DNA of 64,000 nucleotides from Megaleporinus macrocephalus (lineage: Eukaryota; Chordata; Actinopteri; Characiformes; Anostomidae), in contig CM038727.1 in the NCBI GenBank assembly GCA_021613375.1, forward strand, positions 1,196,832-1,260,831, written 5' to 3'. This document shows positions 28,851-41,450 of the stretch, piece after piece; positions within the stretch are counted from its first letter, which is position 1; each line of letters begins with the position of its first letter. The position numbers and the translations under genes are program-made. Under the pieces are notes generated by a model, which saw only the letters and a program-made list of their open reading frames with translations, had not been told where the DNA came from and ran no database searches.

Positions 28851-29962
28851 CACCACTGTAAACACCATCACCACCACTGTAAACACCATCACCACCACTG
28901 TAAACATCATCACCACCACTGTAAACACCACCACCACTGTAAACACCACCACCACTGTAAACACCATCACCACCACTGTAAACACCACCACCACTGTAAA
29001 CACCATCACCACCACTGTAAACACCACCACCACTGTAAACATCATCACCACCACTGTAAACACCATCATCACCACTGTAAACACCATCACCACCACTGTA
29101 AACATCACCACCACTGTAAACACCACCACCACCACTGTAAACACCATCATCACCACCACTGTAAACATCACCACCACTGTAAACATCACCACCACTGTAA
29201 ACACCATCACCACCACTGTAAACATCATCACCACCACTGTAAACACCACCACCACTGTAAACACCACCACCACCACTGTAAACACCACCACCACTGTAAA
29301 CACCATCACCACCACTGTAAACATCATCACCACCACTGTAAACACCATCACCACCACTGTAAACACCACCACCACTGTAAACATCATCACCACCACTGTA
29401 AACATCACCACCACTGTAAACATCACCACCACTGTAAACATCACCACCATCACCACTGTAAGCACCATCACCACCACTGTAAACATCACCACCACTGTAA
29501 ACACCACCACCACCACTGTAAACACCATCATCACCACCACTGTAAACATCACCACCACTGTAAACATCACCACCACTGTAAACACCATCACCACCACTGT
29601 AAACACCATCACCACCACTGTAAACATCATCACCACCACTGTAAACATCATCACCAGCACTGTAAACACCATCACCAGCACTGTAAACACCACCACTGTA
29701 AACACCATCACCACCACTGTAAACACCACCACCACCACTGTAAACATCACCACCACTGTAAACACCATCACCACCACTGTAAACATCATCACCACCACTG
29801 TAAACACCATCACCACCACTGTAAACATCATCACCACCACTGTAAACATCAACACCACCACTGTAAACACCACCACCACTGTAAACATCATCACCACCAC
29901 TGTAAACATCACCACCACTGTAAACACCATCACCACCACTGTAAACACCATCACCACCATCT
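28850..29962. repeat. 15/18/21-bp minisatellite (ACTGTAAACACCATCACC)
   Basis: About 65 units built from ACTGTAAACA plus one to three CAC/CAT triplets. All unit lengths are multiples of three, so both strands stay open: a Cys-Lys-His repeat on plus and a Val-Phe-Thr repeat on minus. The unit is the complement of GGTGGTGATG..GTTTACAGT found once inside the hairpin elements nearby. A sequence like the left flank (TTCTGTTTACATCTCAGTCACT, near 28,694) recurs at the right end (near 29,995). Confidence 0.96.
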
Positions 29963-30449
29963 GAACCATTTTACACCAAAATCTCTATAATTCATTCTGT
30001 TTCATCTCAGTCACTAGTTTACTCTGAGATTTGTCTAAACTGAAGCGCAGATGATCAGACGCGTCTCTGATGATCAGATCTGTGTTTCCAGTGTGAATCA
30101 TGTCGTTCTGATCTCCTGCAGGCAGGTGTTCATGTTTGGCCTCCATTTTCGAAGGAGATTGTTTTCAGTGCTTGAGCTGTTTGGGCGCTGCTGCTTTCCG
30201 TACACACTCACATCCGACCAACCGAAGAAATCCTGCAGAGAAACGAGGCGGGATTTTAGCGATTCAACTCTGATCGAACACAAAGAACCGACTCGTTCGG
30301 ATCAGCGGGTTCAATGGATGGCACGTTCGATTCAACTGGTTCAAATAAATAGTTCATAAAAGTACACTGTCGTTTCAGATTAAATTGTGAAAACATGCTC
30401 GTGTCGTAAACTACATACAGCACTGATTGATCGACGCGACATAAACATA

Positions 30450-31046
30450 TCGATTTAACCGGACTTGGCGAATCGGTCCGAAAAGAATCGACTCTTTGTC
30501 GGATCTGACTCGGTCTGGGCCGCGGATGTAGCTGAACGTTGGTCAGCTAAACAGAAAATACAAATAGTGGGAGGCGTTGCGAGCCGAGGCTTCTCTCTCT
30601 CTCTCTCCTTCTTTCCTCCTTATATCTCAGTCCATTCTCCTCATTGCTGGGGTATCAGTACGCCGGGGCGCCGAATCGGCGGTTAAAGTGGATCAGAACC
30701 CGTCGCTTCTGCCTGGATTCGAAGAATAACAGCCGATGATGGCTAGTGAGCTAGCTGGCTAGCAGCTGGCTAGCTCGCCTCGGTACGTGTTTCACGGTGT
30801 AGAAAAAGTTCTCCAGCTTTATTTTTGAGGAAAAACTATATACACACGCGCGAATAAACCACCCAGCCGCGCCTCTCCCTCAGCAGAAGCGTGTCGGTGT
30901 GTAGGTTAGCCGTCCGTAGCGCTCGGTTCCGCTGGTGTCGGTAATCTGTCGAAGTGTCTGTCATGGATTGAGCCGCTAGCTGAAGCGCTACGGCCCGACT
31001 CGACCTGCTCCGGAGCGCGGACCTCCCTCAGCTTCAGCCCCTGTAC
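30450..31046 (+). promoter_or_regulatory. larp4b: Candidate larp4b promoter and non-coding first exon
   Basis: A GC- and CpG-rich block with no repeat structure apart from a local AGCTGGCTAGC cluster (30,740-30,780). A consensus-like donor GTAC|GTGAGTATG at 31,047 could end a non-coding first exon; a weaker donor, CTCG|GTACGT, lies near 30,786. The next larp4b exon is at 45,041, so intron 1 would be about 14 kb. The start site is not resolved. Confidence 0.5.
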
Positions 31047-31765
31047 GTGAGTATGTCTGTGTTTTTCGATCTCTGAAGCTCGAACATCGACTGTTCTGGG
31101 TAGTTCGGTCGTGTTGGGCGGTCCAGCTGCTTGTTATGTAACTTGGTTCGGTTAGTTTAAGGTGGAAACTGGCGCTAGCTCGCGCCGCGTTAGCCGTGTT
31201 GCTGTGCGGTTAAGCTAAAGCGAGTTAGCCGGCGAGCTAACTAGCTGAGCACAGCGCTCCGGGCTGCTGGGTTTAAAGAGGAGTTTCACTGTTTTTCCAA
31301 CGTTTCTGCTTAAATTCGGTGTTTTAAGATGTAAGCTGAGAGTTTCGGAGCGCTTTCACACGCGGTGAACACTTTTTATAGAGAACTTACAGACTCCAGT
31401 TACTTTACAGTGTTAGTGATGGTAACCAGGCTTCACCGTGTTTACAACACAAACCTTTAACGCCTCAGTCTTTTAATGCAAACATTTAACTAAATAGAGG
31501 GAATTTTCTCTTTAAGCAGTTACTACTTATTATTTAGGCTGCAGCTTTGTTTTATTTGCCAACAGTTGGTGCGTTCAAACAACAACAAACGCAATTAGAC
31601 GAATGTGTTTGATTATTATTATTAGTATTTGTATCAGTCCATTGTTTTATGGTAGTTTTACTATAAAATTCTGGCTTAAGTCAGTTTATTTTAATCTGTT
31701 CATGGTGGAAGGATAGAAGAAAGGTGTTGTGAGTCAAAATAGTTCCTGAAGAGAACTATTTGTAA

Positions 31766-32055
31766 TCAGATTTTCCAGATTTTGCCATCAACATTCATGT
31801 AAACTCAGAAGATACGTGTAGCTTCACTGGTGGGCTACTAGACGTGCATATGTACTTTACTGAGCCCAAAGGAAATGTAGGCATCAGTAAAGTATCTATC
31901 TTTTCTATCTGCGGTGATGGTGGTGATGGGACCCAGGGGTCACAATGTGTACGACACACACGTTTTATTTACTGTGAAACCCACCAGTGAACCTACACGA
32001 GTTTATATGTAATGTTGGTGATAAAAATCTTGGAAGGAAAAGAAAATCAGATTTA
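31766..32055. mobile_element. MITE-like hairpin element
   Basis: Inverted ends: AATCAGATTTTCCAGATTTTG and ATCAACATTCATGTAAACTC on the left pair with GAGTTTATATGTAATGTTGGTG and AAAATCAGAT on the right. The interior carries a single GGTGATGGTGGTGATGGGACC block, the likely source of the unit expanded at 28.85 kb. There is no coding capacity. Confidence 0.78.
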
Positions 32056-32868
32056 CTTTTGGGACTGTTTTGCCTTAAACACCCTTTTGTATCCTTCCAC
32101 CATTAAATGAATAAAACTGAACAGTCTTAATGAGTTTCTCTACAACGAAGCATTTCACACCAAACCACTCAGAATAAGTTGCTTACAATCTTAACCATTA
32201 TTTATGCTGAAAACTAAAGTCATTTAAACAACTAACAACACAAATATCTCTTCAATCCTCACTGCCTTCCAAAAAAAAGGCTAAACAATGAAAGATTTGT
32301 CTCCTGCAGAGCTGAAAGTTGTGTACTTATGCTGCTGCTAAATAACAAATATAGCGTTTTTGTGTTCTGAGGATTCCAATTAGTCTGAAACAAAAAAGTT
32401 TATTTCTTTTGCCAAGATAGAGTTTGTGAATTCCAACAATTCAAGAAACATTTCTGCATAATTAGTTAAAAATTTAAAGCCATTCAGAGTAAATCAGTGT
32501 GGCGTTTTAGAGAAAGTCACAATCGTTTATAGTGGTGATGATGGGAACCAGGCGTCTGAACCAGTTAATGCCTCTAAAAGCTCCCACATAGGAAGCTATT
32601 AGACGACGAGGTCAGTGCCTCAAATGTTGCTTTGACCGATTTGATTTTTTGGCCTAAAACAGTTCACAGCACACAGAGCGACGCGTTACAGAGAAAACAG
32701 ATCTAGTTTTTTATATTTACCACCGTATGACATTCATAGTGTTCTATTGACATCACACAATCAGGCCACCACCGGTTTGTTAGGCACCTTAGCAGCGCAT
32801 ATAGTAGGTGCAGTAGAAGTATAGAAGAGCGTTCATTAGTTTGCTAAATGAAGAATAGAAATGCACTC
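32056..32868 (+). other. larp4b: larp4b intron 1, unique part with one repeat fragment
   Basis: AT-rich intron. A fragment of the TAGTGGTGATGATGGGAACC repeat is at about 32,530-32,600. From about 32,800 the sequence grades into degenerate copies of the 34-bp unit. No exon is seen. Confidence 0.55.
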
Positions 32869-35800
32869 AGTGTAGCCAGTGAAGTATAGAAGTGTATTCA
32901 TTAGTGTAGTAGGTGAAGTATAGAAGTGTATTCATTAGTGTAGTAGGTGAAGTATAGAAGTGTATTCATTAGTGTAGTAGGTGAAGTATAGAAGTGTATT
33001 CATTAGTGTAGTAGGTGAAGTATAGAAGTGTATTTATTAGTGTAGTAGGTGAAGTATAGAAGTGTATTCATTAGTGTAGTAGGTGAAGTATAGAAGTGTA
33101 TTTATTAGTGTAGTAGGTGAAGTATAGAAGTGTGTTTATTAGTGTAGTAGGTGAAGTATAGTAGTGTATTCATTAGTGTAGTAGGTGAAGTATAGTAGTG
33201 TATTCATTAGTGTAGTAGGTGAAGTATAGAAGTGTATCATTAGTGTAGTAGGTGAAGTATAGAAGTGTATTCATTAGTGTAGTAGGTGAAGTATAGTAGT
33301 GTATTCATTAGTGTAGTAGGTGAAGTATAGAAGTGTAGTCATTAGTGTAGTAGTGAAGTATAGAAGTGTACTCATTAGTGTAGTAGGTGAAGTATAGAAG
33401 TGTATTCATTAGTGTGGTAGGTGAAGTATAGAAGTGTATTTATTAGTGTAGTAGGTGAAGTATAGAAGTGTATTCATTAGTGTAGTAGGTGAAGTATAGA
33501 AGTATTTATTAGTGTAGTAGGTGAAGTATAGAAGTGTGTTTATTAGTGTAGTAGGTGAAGTATAGTAGTGTATTATTAGTGTAGTAGGTGAAGTATAGAA
33601 GTGTATTCATTAGTGTAGTAGGTGAAGTATAGAAGTGTATCATTAGTGTAGTAGGTGAAGTATAGTAGTGTATTCATTAGTGTAGTAGGTGAAGTATAGA
33701 AGTGTATTCATTAGTGTAGTAGGTGAAGTATAGAAGTGTATTCATTAGTGTAGTAGGTGAAGTATAGAAGTGTATTTATTAGTGTAGTAGGTGAAGTATA
33801 GAAGTGTATTCATTAGTGTAGTAGGTGAAGTATAGAAGTGTATTTATTAGTGTAGTAGGTGAAGTATAGTAGTGTATTCATTAGTGTAGTAGGTGAAGTA
33901 TAGTAGTGTATTCATTAGTGTAGTAGGTGAAGTATAGAAGTGTATCATTAGTGTAGTAGGTGAAGTATAGAAGTGTATTCATTAGTGTAGTAGGTGAAGT
34001 ATAGGAGTGTATCATTAGTGTAGTAGGTGAAGTATAGAAGTGTATTCATTAGTGTGGTAGGTGAAGTATAGAAGTGTATTTATTAGTGTAGTAGGTGAAG
34101 TATAGAAGTGTATTCATTAGTGTAGTAGGTGAAGTATAGAAGTATTTATTAGTGTAGTAGGTGAAGTATAGAAGTGTGTTTATTAGTGTAGTAGGTGAAG
34201 TATAGTAGTGTATTCATTAGTGTAGTAGGTGAAGTATAGAAGTGTATTCATTAGTGTAGTAGGTGAAGTATAGAAGTGTATCATTAGTGTAGTAGGTGAA
34301 GTATAGTAGTGTATTCATTAGTGTAGTAGGTGAAGTATAGAAGTGTATTCATTAGTGTAGTAGGTGAAGTATAGTAGTGTATTCATTAGTGTAGTAGGTG
34401 AAGTATAGAAGTGTATCATTAGTGTAGTAGGTGAAGTATAGAAGTGTATTCATTAGTGTAGTAGGTGAAGTATAGAAGTGTATTCATTAGTGTAGTAGGT
34501 GAAGTATAGTAGTGTATTCATTAGTGTAGTAGGTGAAGTATAGAAGTGTATTCATTAGTGTAGTAGGTGAAGTATAGAAGTGTATTCATTAGTGTAGTAG
34601 GTGAAGTATAGAAGTGTATTCATTAGTGTAGTAGGTGAAGTATAGAAGTGTGTTCATTAGTGTAGTAGGTGAAGTATAGAAGTGTGTTCATTAGTGTAGT
34701 AGGTGAAGTATAGAAGTGTGTTCATTAGTGTAGTAGGTGAAGTATAGAAGTGTGTTTATTAGTGTAGTAGGTGAAGTATAGTAGTGTATTCATTAGTGTA
34801 GTAGGTGAAGTATAGAAGTGTATTCATTAGTGTAGTAGGTGAAGTATAGAAGTGTGTTTATTAGTGTAGCCAGTGAAGTATAGAAGTGTGTTCATTAGTG
34901 TAGTAGGTGAAGTATAGAAGTGTGTTTATTAGTGTAGCCAGTGAAGTATAGAAGTGTGTTCATTAGTGTAGTAGGTGAAGTATAGAAGTGTGTTTATTAG
35001 TGTAGTAGGTGAAGTATAGAAGTGTGTTTATTAGTGTAGCCAGTGAAGTATAGAAGTGTGTTCATTAGTGTAGTAGGTGAAGTATAGAAGTGTGTTTATT
35101 AGTGTAGTAGGTGAAGTATAGAAGTGTGTTTATTAGTGTAGTAGGTGAAGTATAGAAGTGTGTTTATTAGTGTAGTAGGTGAAGTATAGAAGTGTGTTTA
35201 TTAGTGTAGTAGGTGAAGTATAGAAGTGTGTTTATTAGTGTAGTAGGTGAAGTATAGAAGTGTGTTCATTAGTGTAGTAGGTGAAGTATAGAAGTGTGTT
35301 TATTAGTGTAGTAGGTGAAGTATAGAAGTGTGTTTATTCGTGTAGTAGGTGAAGTATAGAAGTGTGTTTATTAGTGTAGTAGGTGAAGTATAGAAGTGTA
35401 TTTATTAGTGTAGTAGGTGAAGTATAGTAGTGTATTCATTAGTGTAGTAGGTGAAGTATAGAAGTGTGTTTATTAGTGTAGTAGGTGAAGTATAGAAGTG
35501 TATTCATTAGTGTAGTAGGTGAAGTATAGAAGTGTATTCATTAGTGTAGTAGGTGAAGTATAGTAGTGTATTTATTAGTGTAGTAGGTGAAGTATAGTAG
35601 TGTATTCATTAGTGTAGTAGGTGAAGTATAGAAGTGTCTTTATTAGTGTAGTAGGTGAAGTATAGAAGTGTATTCATTAGTGTAGTAGGTGAAGTATAGT
35701 AGTGTATTCATTAGTGTAGTAGGTGAAGTATAGAAGTGTATTCATTAGTGTAGTAGGTGAAGTATAGAAGTGTGTTTATTAGTGTAGTAGGTGAAGTATA

Positions 35801-38800
35801 GTAGTGTATTAATTAGTGTAGTAGGTGAAGTATAGAAGTGTGTTTATTAGTGTAGTAGGTGAAGTATAGAAGTGTGTTTATTAGTGTAGTAGGTGAAGTA
35901 TAGAAGTGTATTCATTAGTGTAGTAGGTGAAGTATAGAAGTGTATTCATTAGTGTAGTAGGTGAAGTATAGTAGTGTATTCATTAGTGTAGTAGGTGAAG
36001 TATAGAAGTGTATTCATTAGTGTAGTAGGTGAAGTATAGTAGTGTATTCATTAGTGTAGTAGGTGAAGTATAGTAGTGTATTCATTAGTGTAGTAGGTGA
36101 AGTATAGAAGTGTGTTTATTAGTGTAGTAGGTGAAGTATAGAAGTGTATTCATTAGTGTAGTAGGTGAAGTATAGAAGTGTATCATTAGTGTAGTAGGTG
36201 AAGTATAGTAGTGTATTCATTAGTGTAGTAGGTGAAGTATAGAAGTGTATTCATTAGTGTAGTAGGTGAAGTATAGTAGTGTATTCATTAGTGTAGTAGG
36301 TGAAGTATAGAAGTGTATCATTAGTGTAGTAGGTGAAGTATAGAAGTGTATCATTAGTGTAGTAGGTGAAGTATAGAAGTGTATTCATTAGTGTAGTAGG
36401 TGAAGTATAGAAGTGTATTCATTAGTGTAGTAGGTGAAGTATAGTAGTGTATTCATTAGTGTAGTAGGTGAAGTATAGAAGTGTATTCATTAGTGTAGTA
36501 GGTGAAGTATAGAAGTGTATTCATTAGTGTAGTAGGTGAAGTATAGAAGTGTATCATTAGTGTAGTAGGTGAAGTATAGAAGTGTATCATTAGTGTAGTA
36601 GGTGAAGTATAGAAGTGTATTCATTAGTGTAGTAGGTGAAGTATAGAAGTGTATTCATTAGTGTAGTAGGTGAAGTATAGTAGTGTATTCATTAGTGTAG
36701 TAGGTGAAGTATAGAAGTGTATTCATTAGTGTAGTAGGTGAAGTATAGAAGTGTATTCATTAGTGTAGTAGGTGAAGTATAGAAGTGTGTTCATTAGTGT
36801 AGTAGGTGAAGTATAGAAGTGTGTTCATTAGTGTAGTAGGTGAAGTATAGAAGTGTGTTTATTAGTGTAGTAGGTGAAGTATAGTAGTGTATTCATTAGT
36901 GTAGTAGGTGAAGTATAGAAGTGTATTCATTAGTGTAGTAGGTGAAGTATAGAAGTGTGTTTATTAGTGTAGCCAGTGAAGTATAGAAGTGTGTTCATTA
37001 GTGTAGTAGGTGAAGTATAGAAGTGTGTTTATTAGTGTAGCCAGTGAAGTATAGAAGTGTGTTCATTAGTGTAGTAGGTGAAGTATAGAAGTGTGTTTAT
37101 TAGTGTAGTAGGTGAAGTATAGAAGTGTGTTTATTAGTGTAGCCAGTGAAGTATAGAAGTGTGTTCATTAGTGTAGTAGGTGAAGTATAGAAGTGTGTTT
37201 ATTAGTGTAGTAGGTGAAGTATAGAAGTGTGTTTATTAGTGTAGTAGGTGAAGTATAGAAGTGTGTTTATTAGTGTAGTAGGTGAAGTATAGAAGTGTGT
37301 TTATTAGTGTAGTAGGTGAAGTATAGAAGTGTGTTTATTAGTGTAGTAGGTGAAGTATAGAAGTGTGTTTATTAGTGTAGTAGGTGAAGTATAGAAGTGT
37401 GTTCATTAGTGTAGTAGGTGAAGTATAGAAGTGTGTTTATTAGTGTAGTAGGTGAAGTATAGAAGTGTGTTTATTCGTGTAGTAGGTGAAGTATAGAAGT
37501 GTGTTTATTAGTGTAGTAGGTGAAGTATAGAAGTGTATTTATTAGTGTAGTAGGTGAAGTATAGTAGTGTATTCATTAGTGTAGTAGGTGAAGTATAGAA
37601 GTGTGTTTATTAGTGTAGTAGGTGAAGTATAGAAGTGTATTCATTAGTGTAGTAGGTGAAGTATAGAAGTGTATTCATTAGTGTAGTAGGTGAAGTATAG
37701 TAGTGTATTTATTAGTGTAGTAGGTGAAGTATAGTAGTGTATTCATTAGTGTAGTAGGTGAAGTATAGAAGTGTCTTTATTAGTGTAGTAGGTGAAGTAT
37801 AGAAGTGTATTCATTAGTGTAGTAGGTGAAGTATAGTAGTGTATTCATTAGTGTAGTAGGTGAAGTATAGAAGTGTATTCATTAGTGTAGTAGGTGAAGT
37901 ATAGAAGTGTGTTTATTAGTGTAGTAGGTGAAGTATAGTAGTGTATTAATTAGTGTAGTAGGTGAAGTATAGAAGTGTGTTTATTAGTGTAGTAGGTGAA
38001 GTATAGAAGTGTGTTTATTAGTGTAGTAGGTGAAGTATAGTAGTGTATTAATTAGTGTAGTAGGTGAAGTATAGAAGTGTGTTTATTAGTGTAGTAGGTG
38101 AAGTATAGAAGTGTATTCATTAGTGTAGTAGGTGAAGTATAGAAGTGTATTCATTAGTGTAGTAGGTGAAGTATAGTAGTGTATTCATTAGTGTAGTAGG
38201 TGAAGTATAGAAGTGTATTCATTAGTGTAGTAGGTGAAGTATAGTAGTGTATTCATTAGTGTAGTAGGTGAAGTATAGAAGTGTGTTTATTAGTGTAGTA
38301 GGTGAAGTATAGAAGTGTATTCATTAGTGTAGTAGGTGAAGTATAGAAGTGTATTCATTAGTGTAGTAGGTGAAGTATAGTAGTGTATTTATTAGTGTAG
38401 TAGGTGAAGTATAGAAGTGTATTCATTAGTGTAGTAGGTGAAGTATAGTAGTGTATTTATTAGTGTAGTAGGTGAAGTATAGTAGTGTATTTATTAGTGT
38501 AGTAGGTGAAGTATAGTAGTGTATTCATTAGTGTAGTAGGTGAAGTATAGAAGTGTGTTTATTAGTGTAGTAGGTGAAGTATAGAAGTGTGTTTATTAGT
38601 GTAGTAGGTGAAGTATAGAAGTGTATTCATTAGTGTAGTAGGTGAAGTATAGGAGTGTATTCATTAGTGTAGTAGGTGAAGTATAGAAGTGTGTTTATTA
38701 GTGTAGTAGGTGAAGTATAGAAGTGTATTCATTAGTGTAGTAGGTGAAGTATAGAAGTGTATTCATTAGTGTAGTAGGTGAAGTATAGTAGTGTATTCAT

Positions 38801-41411
38801 TAGTGTAGTAGGTGAAGTATAGAAGTGTGTTCATTAGTGTAGTAGGTGAAGTATAGAAGTGTGTTCATTAGTGTAGTAGGTGAAGTATAGAAGTGTGTTT
38901 ATTAGTGTAGTAGGTGAAGTATAGAAGTGTATTCATTAGTGTAGTAGGTGAAGTATAGAAGTGTATTCATTAGTGTAGTAGGTGAAGTATAGGAGTGTAT
39001 TCATTAGTGTAGTAGGTGAAGTATAGAAGTGTGTTTATTAGTGTAGTAGGTGAAGTATAGGAGTGTATTCATTAGTGTAGTAGGTGAAGTATAGAAGTGT
39101 GTTTATTAGTGTAGTAGGTGAAGTATAGAAGTGTATTCATTAGTGTAGTAGGTGAAGTATAGGAGTGTATTCATTAGTGTAGTAGGTGAAGTATAGAAGT
39201 GTGTTTATTAGTGTAGTAGGTGAAGTATAGAAGTGTATTCATTAGTGTAGTAGGTGAAGTATAGGAGTGTATTCATTAGTGTAGTAGGTGAAGTATAGAA
39301 GTGTGTTTATTAGTGTAGTAGGTGAAGTATAGAAGTGTATTCATTAGTGTAGTAGGTGAAGTATAGAAGTGTATTCATTAGTGTAGTAGGTGAAGTATAG
39401 GAGTGTATTCATTAGTGTAGTAGGTGAAGTATAGAAGTGTGTTTATTAGTGTAGTAGGTGAAGTATAGAAGTGTATTCATTAGTGTAGTAGGTGAAGTAT
39501 AGAAGTGTATTCATTAGTGTAGTAGGTGAAGTATAGAAGTGTATTCATTAGTGTAGTAGGTGAAGTATAGAAGTGTGTTTATTAGTGTAGTAGGTGAAGT
39601 ATAGAAGTGTATTCATTAGTGTAGTAGGTGAAGTATAGGAGTGTATTCATTAGTGTAGTAGGTGAAGTATAGAAGTGTGTTTATTAGTGTAGTAGGTGAA
39701 GTATAGAAGTGTATTCATTAGTGTAGTAGGTGAAGTATAGAAGTGTGTTTATTAGTGTAGTAGGTGAAGTATAGAAGTGTATTCATTAGTGTAGTAGGTG
39801 AAGTATAGAAGTGTGTTTATTAGTGTAGTAGGTGAAGTATAGAAGTGTATTCATTAGTGTAGTAGGTGAAGTATAGAAGTGTATTCATTAGTGTAGTAGG
39901 TGAAGTATAGTAGTGTATTTATTAGTGTAGTAGGTGAAGTATAGAAGTGTATTCATTAGTGTAGTAGGTGAAGTATAGTAGTGTATTTATTAGTGTAGTA
40001 GGTGAAGTATAGTAGTGTATTTATTAGTGTAGTAGGTGAAGTATAGTAGTGTATTCATTAGTGTAGTAGGTGAAGTATAGAAGTGTGTTTATTAGTGTAG
40101 TAGGTGAAGTATAGAAGTGTGTTTATTAGTGTAGTAGGTGAAGTATAGAAGTGTATTCATTAGTGTAGTAGGTGAAGTATAGGAGTGTATTCATTAGTGT
40201 AGTAGGTGAAGTATAGAAGTGTGTTTATTAGTGTAGTAGGTGAAGTATAGAAGTGTATTCATTAGTGTAGTAGGTGAAGTATAGAAGTGTATTCATTAGT
40301 GTAGTAGGTGAAGTATAGTAGTGTATTCATTAGTGTAGTAGGTGAAGTATAGAAGTGTGTTCATTAGTGTAGTAGGTGAAGTATAGAAGTGTGTTCATTA
40401 GTGTAGTAGGTGAAGTATAGAAGTGTGTTTATTAGTGTAGTAGGTGAAGTATAGAAGTGTATTCATTAGTGTAGTAGGTGAAGTATAGAAGTGTATTCAT
40501 TAGTGTAGTAGGTGAAGTATAGGAGTGTATTCATTAGTGTAGTAGGTGAAGTATAGAAGTGTGTTTATTAGTGTAGTAGGTGAAGTATAGGAGTGTATTC
40601 ATTAGTGTAGTAGGTGAAGTATAGAAGTGTGTTTATTAGTGTAGTAGGTGAAGTATAGAAGTGTATTCATTAGTGTAGTAGGTGAAGTATAGGAGTGTAT
40701 TCATTAGTGTAGTAGGTGAAGTATAGAAGTGTGTTTATTAGTGTAGTAGGTGAAGTATAGAAGTGTATTCATTAGTGTAGTAGGTGAAGTATAGAAGTGT
40801 ATTCATTAGTGTAGTAGGTGAAGTATAGGAGTGTATTCATTAGTGTAGTAGGTGAAGTATAGAAGTGTATCATTAGTGTAGTAGGTGAAGTATAGAAGTG
40901 TGTTTATTAGTGTAGTAGGTGAAGTATAGAAGTGTATTCATTAGTGTAGTAGGTGAAGTATAGAAGTGTATTCATTAGTGTAGTAGGTGAAGTATAGAAG
41001 TGTATCATTAGTGTAGTAGGTGAAGTATAGAAGTGTATTCATTAGTGTAGTAGGTGAAGTATAGGAGTGTATTCATTAGTGTAGTAGGTGAAGTATAGAA
41101 GTGTGTTTATTAGTGTAGTAGGTGAAGTATAGAAGTGTATTCATTAGTGTAGTAGGTGAAGTATAGAAGTGTGTTTATTAGTGTAGTAGGTGAAGTATAG
41201 AAGTGTATTCATTAGTGTAGTAGGTGAAGTATAGTAGTGTATTCATTAGTGTAGTAGGTGAAGTATAGTAGTGTATTCATTAGTGTAGTAGGTGAAGTAT
41301 AGGAGTGTATTCATTAGTGTAGTAGGTGAAGTATAGTAGTGTATTCATTAGTGTAGTAGGTGAAGTATAGTAGTGTATTCATTAGTGTAGTAGGTGAAGT
41401 ATAGAAGTGTG
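32869..41411. repeat. 34-bp satellite array (~250 copies) with segmental duplications
   Basis: The unit is TAGTGTAGTAGGTGAAGTAT + AGAAGTGTATTCAT. Variants are AGTAG or AGGAG for AGAAG, TGTTTAT or TATCAT for TATTCAT, and GCCAG for GTAGG. Rare variants recur at fixed distances and mark large internal duplications: TATTCG at 35,335 and 37,472, GTGTCTT at 35,634 and 37,771 (both 2,137 bp apart), and paired TTTATTAG blocks at 38,451 and 39,981 (1,530 bp, exactly 45 units). It fills most of larp4b intron 1. Confidence 0.97.
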
Positions 41412-41450
41412 GATTAGTATTTTTAGTACTTTTTAGTGTAAGCTTCCTTC

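Noticed and set aside
28710..29990. Two long opposite-strand frames (394 and 419 codons) rich in Cys-Lys-His or Val-Phe-Thr
   Set aside because: They are produced by a minisatellite whose units are multiples of three; no splice sites, no non-repetitive coding sequence and no family match.
24049..41411. Regular direct repeats that could suggest a CRISPR array
   Set aside because: Units are contiguous with no unique spacers, in a vertebrate genome; these are minisatellites.
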